The notes beneath the pieces are model-generated. The model was not told where the DNA came from. It saw only the letters and a list, made by a program, of their open reading frames with translations, and ran no database searches. Made by a program: the position numbers and the translations under genes. From a bacterium UBP18_UBA7526 (GTDB lineage: Bacteria > UBP18 > UBA7526), in NCBI GenBank assembly GCA_002478245.1, contig DLMW01000090.1, positions 1,436 through 10,252 of the forward strand: 8,817 bases of DNA. The letters are read 5' to 3'. Shown here one piece after another: positions 1 to 5,457 of the stretch (positions are counted from its first letter, which is position 1; each line of letters begins with the position of its first letter).

Positions 1-2
1 AT

Positions 3-23
3 TTCGGAACGCCAGAGGGGTGA
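3..23 (+). CDS. Possible 3' end of an upstream gene (partial)
   Basis: Frame 3 is open from the window edge and reads FGTPEG before a TGA at 21-23. That TGA overlaps the GTG start of the agmatinase gene (20-22) as GTGA, the arrangement expected for two translationally coupled genes. Only six codons are visible, so no product can be named, and a chance stop is quite possible. Confidence 0.3.
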   Translation, partial: FGTPEG

Positions 24-54
24 AACCCCTATGGAAGTATCCCCAAAGGGGATA
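16..54 (+). promoter_or_regulatory. Tandem hairpins over the speB start
   Basis: Two perfect short stem-loops occur back to back. The first pairs 16-21 with 25-30 (6 bp, GAA loop) and contains the GTG start. The second pairs 38-44 with 48-54 (7 bp, AAA loop) within codons 7-12. They could restrain initiation on free mRNA and be opened by ribosomes finishing an upstream gene. That regulatory reading is inference; short GC-rich palindromes can arise by chance. Confidence 0.35.
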
Positions 55-934
55 TCTTGGAGACATAGAAAGAGAATTCTCCGATTTTGAAAAATCCAGA
101 GTCCTCATCCTTCCCGTTCCCTATGAGGCGACCACGACCTATGGGAAGGGGACGAAGGAGGGTCCGAGAACCATCATCGCTGCCTCACAGAATATGGAAC
201 TCTATGATGAGGAGACAGATGCTGAACCCTACAAGATAGGCATTCATACCCTAAAGGAATTTAAGGAAGGTTTTGATAGCCCCCAGAAGATGATTAAGGC
301 CCTGGCAGGTAAAGTTCAGGGCTTCTTTTCTTTAGGGAAATTGGTTATTGCCTTGGGAGGAGAGCATACCATTACCTTAGGGATGGTAGAGGGCCTAAGG
401 AGAATAGAGAAGGATTTCTCCATCCTCATCTTAGATGCCCATGCCGATTTAAGAAATTCCTATGAAAAAACGAAGTATTCCCACGCCTGTGTTGCCCGGA
501 GGCTCAGAGAAGAAAACAGAATTGTCCAGGTGGGGATAAGGAGCCTCTCTCCGGAAGAGGCGGATTATATCAAAGAGAAAGATTTAAGGCTCTTCTATGC
601 TCAGGATATTGTAGGTAAAGAAGGCTGGATGAAGGAGACAATCTCCTGCCTCTTGGATAAAGTCTATCTTTCAATCGATTTAGACTTCTTTGATCCCTCT
701 ATCATGCCTGCGGTGGGGACCCCGGAACCAGGAGGTCTGGGATGGTATGAGACATTAAAATTCCTACGCTCATTAACAAAAGAGAGGAGGATATTGGGCA
801 TCGATATTGTTGAACTTTGTCCCCTCCTCATCCAGCATCCAGGATCCAGGATCCCAATCCCTCTTGATATTTCCTCCTCATTCACTGCCGCAAAACTCAT
901 CTACAAACTCATCGCCTATATCACCACAAGATAA
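20..934 (+). CDS. speB: Agmatinase / arginase-family ureohydrolase
   Basis: Predicted to hydrolyse agmatine to putrescine and urea in the cytoplasm, using a binuclear manganese centre. The metal-binding set of the ureohydrolase family is complete in 304 residues: GGEH (H116), DAHAD (D139, H141, D143), SH at 154-155, and SIDLDFFDP (D220, D222), followed by GTPEPGG and the late acidic residue E265 in DIVEL. Arginase, guanidinobutyrase or formimidoglutamase activity cannot be excluded, but length and motifs favour agmatinase. GTG at 20 is chosen because it overlaps a possible upstream stop and gives a normal N-terminus; the frame stays open to the window edge, so a longer form is possible. Two small hairpins cover the start. 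An insertion of about 11-13 residues after P268 (IQHPGSRI region) is encoded by a heptanucleotide repeat and separates E265 from the C-terminal helix. The stop abuts repeat copy 1. Confidence 0.92.
   Translation: MKPLWKYPQRGYLGDIEREFSDFEKSRVLILPVPYEATTTYGKGTKEGPRTIIAASQNMELYDEETDAEPYKIGIHTLKEFKEGFDSPQKMIKALAGKVQGFFSLGKLVIALGGEHTITLGMVEGLRRIEKDFSILILDAHADLRNSYEKTKYSHACVARRLREENRIVQVGIRSLSPEEADYIKEKDLRLFYAQDIVGKEGWMKETISCLLDKVYLSIDLDFFDPSIMPAVGTPEPGGLGWYETLKFLRSLTKERRILGIDIVELCPLLIQHPGSRIPIPLDISSSFTAAKLIYKLIAYITTR
830..854 (+). repeat. Heptanucleotide repeat (ATCCAGG unit) inside speB
   Basis: Three tandem 7-base units, ATCCAGC then ATCCAGG twice, plus ATCC, lie in frame within speB and encode IQHPGSRI. 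The reverse complement of the unit is the GGATCCT unit found at 7123-7152 in the spermidine-synthase-like gene, where it encodes IQDPGSRI in the same relative frame. Family members normally have a much shorter segment at this position. Confidence 0.75.
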
Positions 935-1094
935 CCCCCTAATCCTAAGGCATCGTGATTTACCCCGAACCAATCCTTTGCTATCGTTCGGATGGTACGG
1001 GCAAGCATTTTGGAGAATCAACGTTTTATTGAGCATGCTTGCCCTGTGGTTAAATCCGAAGGATTTATACTACCGGGGTTTAAATTCCGATGCC
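935..1094 (-). repeat. 160-bp dispersed element, copy 1 (MITE-like)
   Basis: This stretch is the reverse complement of 8548-8706, with about 13 substitutions (12 of them transitions) and two single-base indels by eye, so roughly 91% identity. Read on the minus strand it starts GGCATCGGAATTTA and has an imperfect terminal inverted repeat (TAAATCACGATGCC, 12 of 14 paired), then TTAGGATTAGGGG outside it. Internal hairpins include AAATCC/GGATTT with a 3-base loop, a 10-bp GGGCAAGCAT/ATGCTTGCCC arm and CCGAAC/GTTCGG. No conserved full-length reading frame spans both copies. It is probably a non-autonomous mobile element; a structured RNA is the alternative. Confidence 0.85.
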
Positions 1095-1128
1095 ACTATC
1101 TAACCTCACGACACCTTCCCTTTTTTAT

Positions 1129-1157
1129 TTGTTTTTTAGCTCTAAACGTGGTAAAAT
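1129..1157 (+). promoter_or_regulatory. Candidate sigma-70 promoter for the AmmeMemoRadiSam operon
   Basis: TTGTTT (1129-1134) and TAAAAT (1152-1157) are separated by 17 bases, placing a start site near 1164. This leaves a leader of about 17 bases with AGAGGT at 1165-1170 ahead of the ATG at 1181. The -10 matches consensus at 5 of 6 positions, the -35 only at 3 of 6. The same -35 hexamer and spacing occur upstream of the uracil-DNA glycosylase gene. Confidence 0.45.
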
Positions 1158-1180
1158 TACTTTTAGAGGTAAGATAAGAA

Positions 1181-2662
1181 ATGAATATAAAAAGGTGCGG
1201 GGTAAAGAAGGCTTTGATTTTAACCACACTTTCTCTAACCCTTTTGAGTTCCATCCTTTATGCTCAGGTCCCAAAGACCCAGGCCACACCAAAAGAGGTC
1301 AGAAGACCAGCGGTAGCTGGTGCTTTCTATCCTGGAAATAGACTCCTCCTTCAGAGAGAGGTGGATGGCTTCTTAGCAAAAGCAAGGAAAGTAGAATTAG
1401 AAGGGGAACTCATTGCTTTAATCTCCCCTCATGCAGGCTATATTTATTCTGGGCTGGTAGCCGCCTATTCCTATAAACAGTTAGAAGGAAAGAATTTTGA
1501 TACTGTGATTCTGATCGGCCCCAGCCATTACTTCCCCTTGAGCGGGGCTTCTGTCTATAATTATGGTTCCTACCAGACGCCATTGGGATTGGTAGAGGTT
1601 GATTCTCATTTGGCCAATAAGATTATTGCTCGGGATAAGAGCATTAGGTATATCCCTCAGGCCCATATCAGGGAGCATTCCCTAGAGGTCCAACTACCCT
1701 TCCTCCAAAGGACATTAAAGGATTTCAAGATCGTTCCTATCCTGATCTCTGACGCCACACTAAGGAATTGTCAGACTCTGGCAGATGCTATTTTCAGGAG
1801 TAGAGAGGGAAAGAAGATCTTAATCATTGCCTCTACTGATCTATCCCATTACCAACCTTATAGTAAAGCCTGCCAATTAGATAGGATAACGCTGGATGCC
1901 ATCCTAACCCTGAATCCAGAGGAAGTGGCTAAGAAGGGTGATATGTGTGGCCAGGCAGCGGTCCTGAGTACCATCATGCTTGCCAAAAAACTGGGAGCAG
2001 ATAAGGCAATTATTTTGAAGTACCTCAATAGTGGAGATACCGCCGGGCCGAAGGATGGTGTAGTAGGCTATGGCGCGGTAGCTATCGTAAAGAAAGGAGA
2101 AAAAGAAATGAAAGAGGTTTATTCTAGAGAAGAAAGAGAAGAGTTGTTGAAGATTGCCCGGGATTCTATCAAAAGTTATCTTACTACCAGAAAGCCACCC
2201 CGGATAGAGACTCTGAATCCAAAGTTAAAGGAGAAGAGGGGGGTCTTTGTCACCTTAAGGAAAAAAGAGGCCTTGCGGGGCTGTATCGGTTACATCGAGC
2301 CCGTCTTTCCCCTTTATCAGGCGGTAAGCGAATGCGCCATATCTGCGGCTACCAAGGATTTTAGATTCCCGCCAGTTACCAGAGAGGAGTTGCCCAAGAT
2401 CACCATTGAGATCTCCGTTTTATCTCCTACAAAGAGGGCTGGTGTCGATGAGATTGAGATGGGGGTCCATGGCGTAATTGTGAAGAGAGGATTCAATCAG
2501 GGGGTATTTTTACCTCAGGTGGCAGAAGAGACCGGCTGGAGTAAGGAGGAGTTCTTAAGCCAACTATGCAGCGGGAAGGCCGGTCTTCCTCCTGATGCCT
2601 GGAGGAACAAGGATACAGAGATTTACATCTTTACTGTGGAGAAATTTGAAGAGGAGAAGTAG
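1181..2662 (+). CDS. amrB/amrA: Exported AmmeMemoRadiSam protein B-A fusion (Memo + AMMECR1)
   Basis: A 493-residue fusion of two components of the AmmeMemoRadiSam system. Residues 1-28 are a signal peptide: KR/KK basic start, hydrophobic core, likely cleavage at LYA|Q (28/29). Residues about 40-304 are the Memo domain, related to class III extradiol dioxygenases, with the putative metal-pocket residues kept: H84 (SPHAGY), H116 (GPSH), D220 and H223 (STDLSH), C256 (MCGQ); these match H49, H81 and C244 of human MEMO1. Residues about 315-490 are the AMMECR1 domain with its LRGCIGY signature at 365-371. The reaction is not established for either domain. The gene heads a four-gene operon ending with the radical SAM component, so the domains presumably act together. 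The signal peptide implies action outside the cytoplasm, unlike the cytosolic human homologues. No plausible internal start would remove it. Confidence 0.94.
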   Translation: MNIKRCGVKKALILTTLSLTLLSSILYAQVPKTQATPKEVRRPAVAGAFYPGNRLLLQREVDGFLAKARKVELEGELIALISPHAGYIYSGLVAAYSYKQLEGKNFDTVILIGPSHYFPLSGASVYNYGSYQTPLGLVEVDSHLANKIIARDKSIRYIPQAHIREHSLEVQLPFLQRTLKDFKIVPILISDATLRNCQTLADAIFRSREGKKILIIASTDLSHYQPYSKACQLDRITLDAILTLNPEEVAKKGDMCGQAAVLSTIMLAKKLGADKAIILKYLNSGDTAGPKDGVVGYGAVAIVKKGEKEMKEVYSREEREELLKIARDSIKSYLTTRKPPRIETLNPKLKEKRGVFVTLRKKEALRGCIGYIEPVFPLYQAVSECAISAATKDFRFPPVTREELPKITIEISVLSPTKRAGVDEIEMGVHGVIVKRGFNQGVFLPQVAEETGWSKEEFLSQLCSGKAGLPPDAWRNKDTEIYIFTVEKFEEEK

Positions 2663-2663
2663 A

Positions 2664-2948
2664 ATGGCAGAAGAGAAGAAGAAGGAGGAATTGAATTATC
2701 AGTTTGTGAGCCTCGTCTTTTCCCTCCAGCAGGCGGCCATGGCCCAGATGGGCAAGATAGCCAACCCGGTTACGGGAAAGGTGGAGAAGAACCTCATTCA
2801 GGCAAAGGCCACCATAGACATGCTCGAGATGCTGAAGAAGAAGACTAGAGGCAACCTCACGGATACCGAGCAGAGGATAATATTAAATACTCTGGACAAT
2901 TTATATCTCAACTATGCTGATGAAGTGGAGAAAGAGGGGAAGAAATGA
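2664..2948 (+). CDS. DUF1844 domain protein
   Basis: A 94-residue predicted cytoplasmic helical protein. The body matches the DUF1844 pattern: a helix with FVSLVFSLQQAAMAQMGKI (14-32), then NPVTGK, a helix with AKATIDMLEMLKKKT, GNLT at about 64-67, and a final helix with LDNLYLNYADE. The charged N-terminus (EEKKKEE) is normal for the family; no enzymatic motif is present. Function is unknown; members often sit beside unrelated housekeeping genes. The ATG at 2664 is chosen because it follows the preceding stop by one base and has GAGGAG upstream; an upstream in-frame start would run into the previous gene. The 3' end overlaps the next gene by four bases (ATGA, 2945-2948), indicating translational coupling within the operon. 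Confidence 0.86.
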   Translation: MAEEKKKEELNYQFVSLVFSLQQAAMAQMGKIANPVTGKVEKNLIQAKATIDMLEMLKKKTRGNLTDTEQRIILNTLDNLYLNYADEVEKEGKK

Positions 2949-3682
2949 AAATAAAGGCGATTATTACTGTGTCTCTATTATTGCTCGCCAGCCCGGCCAT
3001 CCTTGCTCAAGGAAAGGGCACCGTCTCTGTCATTGGTGAGGGGAGCGTCAAGGCAAAGCCAGATGTCGCCTATCTTCTCTTGGGTATAGAGAATCAGAAC
3101 TCCTCCGCCCAGGATGCCTTAAAGGATAACGCCGTCATTGTCAATAGGGTAATAGGAAGATTGAAGGAGACTGGGGTTAAGCAAGAATCCATTGCTATCC
3201 ATAACCCTACCCTCTCTCCCTTCTTCAGGTTCCAGTACTTTCCACCCAAGATATCCTTAGCCGGATTTCAGGCCTTTAGAAGAATAGTCATAACCTTGGA
3301 TGGGTCTGGAGGGATGGAGAGATATATTGATATTGCCACCAAGGCCGGAGCTAATGTCTGGGGGAGGAAAGGGCTTGCCAGTTTCCTCTTAGAAGGGGAG
3401 AATACCTGCCTCCTCTATTCCCTGAAGGATTATAAGAGATACGAATCCCAGGCCTTGAAGAACGCCCTGAAAGAGGCGAGGAAGAAGGCAGAGGAGATCG
3501 CTCTTGAGTTCGGGAAGAGAATAAAGGAGTTAGAATCCTTCTCTGAAGAAACCTATGAGTGGAGATCCATCGACCTCTGGCTGAAGAAGTATGAGGAGGG
3601 CCTTCCTTCCGGACCAAAGGTGGCAACCTTAAGGGATATCGAGATCCTGGTTACGGTAAAAGCAACCTATACTCTGGAATAA
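2945..3682 (+). CDS. Exported SIMPL-domain (DUF541) protein
   Basis: A 245-residue secreted protein. Residues 1-21 are a signal peptide with likely cleavage at ILA|Q (21/22). The mature part opens with the SIMPL hallmark: GTVSVIGEGSVKAKPDVAYL (25-44), then NSSAQDALKDNA and a VIGRLKETGVKQESI segment, and later the long helix KNALKEARKKAEEIALEFGK. It ends with the strand DIEILVTVKATY. SIMPL proteins (the family includes E. coli YggE and the eukaryotic protein that named it) lie outside the cytoplasm in bacteria; some are tied to oxidative-stress tolerance, but no common biochemical activity is established. ATG at 2945 overlaps the previous stop and has GAGGGG upstream. Its place between the AmrBA fusion and AmrS, together with the shared signal peptide, makes an envelope role with that system plausible but unproven. 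Confidence 0.88.
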   Translation: MKIKAIITVSLLLLASPAILAQGKGTVSVIGEGSVKAKPDVAYLLLGIENQNSSAQDALKDNAVIVNRVIGRLKETGVKQESIAIHNPTLSPFFRFQYFPPKISLAGFQAFRRIVITLDGSGGMERYIDIATKAGANVWGRKGLASFLLEGENTCLLYSLKDYKRYESQALKNALKEARKKAEEIALEFGKRIKELESFSEETYEWRSIDLWLKKYEEGLPSGPKVATLRDIEILVTVKATYTLE

Positions 3683-3683
3683 A

Positions 3684-4832
3684 ATGAGATGGGATAGAAG
3701 GATAGCAAGGACCATAGGAGTAGTTCTTCTTTTTGCTTTTTTTATCATTGCCGGAGCACTTATCGTGAGTACTAAGAGACCATATAATCCAAAGACTTCT
3801 GCCACGCCCAAGAGGGGAGAGGTTAGACTCCATCCCGCTAGGTACTGGGAGAGGTTACCGGAGAAGAGAGTAAGATGCAACCTCTGCTTCAGGAAGTGCG
3901 TAACTGGGGATGGGGAGATCGGCTTCTGCCGGAATAAGATAAATAGGAATGGGGAATACTATACCCTAGTCTATGGCCTCCCCTGTGCCGTCCAGATAGA
4001 CCCCATTGAGAAGGAGCCCCAGCACCACATGCTCCCCGGAAGTAGCATCCTATGCATCGGAACGGCAAGCTGTAACTTCAGGTGTAAGTTCTGCCACAAC
4101 TGGCATATGTCCCAGAGGGATATCTACCAGACATTGAACTATGACCTTCCCCCAGAGAGGATCGTGGAACTGGCCCAAGAGAACGAGTGCCCCACCATTT
4201 CCTTCACCTATAACGAGCCCACTGCATTCTATGAGTATATGCTCGATATCGCAAAACTCGCTAAAGAGAAAGGGATAAAGATACTCTTCCATTCCAATGG
4301 CTCCCTCTCCCCAGAACCATTGAGAGAGCTCTTAAGGTATAGTGATGCCGTGACCATTGATCTCAAAGGCTTCACCAACAGATTCTATTCTCAAGTTTCT
4401 TCCGCAAGGCTGGAGCCGGTTCTGGAGACCTTGAAGATTATTAAGGGAGAGGGGAAGTGGCTTGAGATCGTAAACCTTGTTATTCCCACTTTAAATGACA
4501 ATCCCAAGGATATCAGAAGGATGTGTGATTGGATAAAGAAGAACCTGGGGGATGAGGTTCCCATCCATTTCAATAGGTTCTCCCCTTCCTATAGACTCCA
4601 GAACCTCCCCTCTACGCCAATCAAGACCTTAGAAGAGGCCAGGGACATTGCCAAGGAGATAGGCATAAAGTACGTCTATATCGGGAATGTCCCGGGCCAT
4701 GAGGGAAACTCCACCTTTTGTCCAAACTGTAAGAAGCGATTAGTAAGAAGGATCCACTTCGCTGTCCTGGAGAATAGAATAAAGGAGGGAAGATGCTCCT
4801 ACTGCGGAGAAAGAATCCCTGGCCTCTGGTGA
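3684..4832 (+). CDS. amrS: AmmeMemoRadiSam radical SAM enzyme, membrane-anchored
   Basis: A 382-residue radical SAM protein of the pyruvate-formate-lyase-activase-like group (COG1180). CNFRCKFC gives the CxxxCxxC cluster ligands C130, C134, C137. An N-terminal cysteine module (C65, C68, C72, C82) and a C-terminal ribbon-like module (C346/C349 and C371/C374, ending GERIPGLW) are as expected for AmrS. Other family features are YNEPT (176-180) and HSNG (203-206). The substrate is unknown. Unusual is the start: RRIAR, then an uninterrupted hydrophobic segment (about 11-28) and a basic, proline-rich spacer, so the enzyme appears anchored or exported. A Tat signal is possible but the RR context is poor. 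ATG 3684 follows the SIMPL stop by one base; its ribosome site is weak, so expression may depend on translation of the gene before it. Confidence 0.93.
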   Translation: MRWDRRIARTIGVVLLFAFFIIAGALIVSTKRPYNPKTSATPKRGEVRLHPARYWERLPEKRVRCNLCFRKCVTGDGEIGFCRNKINRNGEYYTLVYGLPCAVQIDPIEKEPQHHMLPGSSILCIGTASCNFRCKFCHNWHMSQRDIYQTLNYDLPPERIVELAQENECPTISFTYNEPTAFYEYMLDIAKLAKEKGIKILFHSNGSLSPEPLRELLRYSDAVTIDLKGFTNRFYSQVSSARLEPVLETLKIIKGEGKWLEIVNLVIPTLNDNPKDIRRMCDWIKKNLGDEVPIHFNRFSPSYRLQNLPSTPIKTLEEARDIAKEIGIKYVYIGNVPGHEGNSTFCPNCKKRLVRRIHFAVLENRIKEGRCSYCGERIPGLW

Positions 4833-4834
4833 AA

Positions 4835-4902
4835 CGCGAATTTTCGCGAATCATCTCAAACACGAATAAAAGCGGTGAGAATAGACGCGAATGAGTTTGA
4901 GA
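4835..4902. repeat. Palindromes directly after amrS
   Basis: Two symmetric structures lie here. CGCGAA-TT-TTCGCG (4835-4848) starts three bases after the amrS stop and has no following T-run, so it is not a classic terminator. An inverted pair TCTCAAAC (4854-4861) and GTTTGAGA (4895-4902) encloses related CACGAATAAA and GACGCGAAT words. The style is that of dispersed intergenic repeats; they overlap the start of the antitoxin-like remnant. Confidence 0.5.
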
Positions 4903-5039
4903 GCCTTCTGGCTATCCTCTCCGATCCCGAGATGATTAAGGGAATGGAAGAGATATTAAGGCTAAGAAAGTCAAGTCTTTTGCGGAACCCCTCTGATATA
5001 TGGGGTTTATCTCACCACTCGGGCAGAGAAGGATATTAA
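4875..5039 (+). pseudogene. Phd/YefM-type antitoxin remnant
   Basis: A 54-codon frame from GTG reads FESLLAILSDPEMIKGMEEI followed by LRLRK. This closely resembles the C-terminal half of Phd/YefM antitoxins, where a leucine-rich stretch leads to an LSDPEM segment and a toxin-contacting helix. The N-terminal DNA-binding domain is missing: the sequence upstream is palindromic repeat. After RLRK the resemblance ends. The frame overlaps a RelE-like remnant, as expected for a toxin-antitoxin operon. Assignment rests on recalled family pattern only. Confidence 0.5.
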
Positions 5040-5145
5040 AAAAACTCTCTGCAAAAATCAAAGAAGAGATAAAGGGCATCTGGATAGAAAGAAAAAGACC
5101 TTAACCGTTATTAAAATCAAGCACCGCCGAGAAGTCTATCGCTAA
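5005..5145 (+). pseudogene. RelE/ParE-type toxin remnant, internally deleted
   Basis: One frame starts VYLTTRAEKDIKK, like the first strand and helix of RelE toxins, and ends LTVIKIKHRREVYR-stop, like the RelE C-terminus (IGHRREVYR type). Between them only about 19 codons remain; an intact toxin is usually 85-95 residues. In the neighbouring frame the middle reads LSAKIKEEIKGI, a better continuation of the toxin helix, so frameshifts flank it. The ATG at 5000 is also out of frame with the toxin start. Together these show a decayed gene that should make no active toxin. Confidence 0.6.
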
Positions 5146-5214
5146 ATCCTAACCACTAAACAAGCATCCCATTTTCCTTCTTCCCCTATTTCCGAATTAT
5201 TATGCTTTTTGATG

Positions 5215-5346
5215 AACCCTGTTAGAGCCTCAAATACTATCTTTGCTTCTATAATAGACAAGAGATAACTATCCATTTCACTATCTGTAATCAAGTCTCT
5301 AACAGGGTTTATTTCCACCCGTTAGTGAATTAGACTCTAAACGGGG
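5215..5346. repeat. Nested inverted-repeat element
   Basis: AACCCTGTTAGAG (5215-5227) and its exact 13-base reverse complement (5297-5309) enclose 69 bases. A related smaller pair follows: CCCGTTAG (5318-5325) and CTCTAAACGGGG (5335-5346), pairing with one bulged base. The four half-sites share a CCC(T)GTTAGAG core, so this looks like a small mobile or palindromic repeat family. A minus-strand GTG frame (5318-5142, 58 codons) crosses both long arms and starts EINPVRDL; it has no recognised domain and is probably repeat-derived. The rest of 5146-5440 shows only the next two entries. Confidence 0.7.
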
Positions 5347-5356
5347 CGAAATCAAA

Positions 5357-5396
5357 AACCCGCCCTATCTGCCGACAGGCAAGCGAAGAGGCGGTT
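5357..5396. repeat. Imperfect palindromic repeat
   Basis: AACCCGCC (5357-5364) pairs with GGCGGTT (5390-5396) with one bulge. Inside it lies TGCC-GACA-GGCA (5370-5381). A half of a similar unit, AACCCGCCTGCC, appears at the window end (8797-8808), suggesting a dispersed family. It lies between convergent genes; only a weak TTCTTT follows, so a terminator role is doubtful. Confidence 0.5.
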
Positions 5397-5429
5397 CTTT
5401 GAAAACAATTTAATGATTAGCGAAACCGA

Positions 5430-5457
5430 AAAAGCCCTCTTTAGATGGAGGGCTTTT
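5430..5457. terminator. Bidirectional rho-independent terminator
   Basis: AAAAGCCCTC (5430-5439) pairs perfectly with GAGGGCTTTT (5448-5457) around an 8-base loop. On the minus strand it ends in a T-run (TTTTT); on the plus strand it continues TTTTCTTTTT. It serves the minus-strand gene, whose TAA stop (5443-5441) lies in the loop, and can also stop transcripts arriving from the amr operon side. Confidence 0.85.

Noticed and set aside
807..1103. Plus-strand frame running from speB into repeat copy 1
   Set aside because: It overlaps the conserved end of speB in another frame and has no recognisable domain.
1095..1140. T-rich run as a terminator for speB
   Set aside because: The T-runs at 1121-1137 are not preceded by a convincing adjacent hairpin; part of the run serves better as a -35 region.
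4835..4848. CGCGAATTTTCGCG as the amr operon terminator
   Set aside because: It is a short palindrome with only a 2-base loop and no following T-run; the terminator at 5430-5457 is far stronger.
5142..5318. 58-codon minus-strand frame starting EINPVRDL as a real gene
   Set aside because: It spans both arms of an inverted repeat, has no clear ribosome site and no domain I recognise; kept as a finding only.
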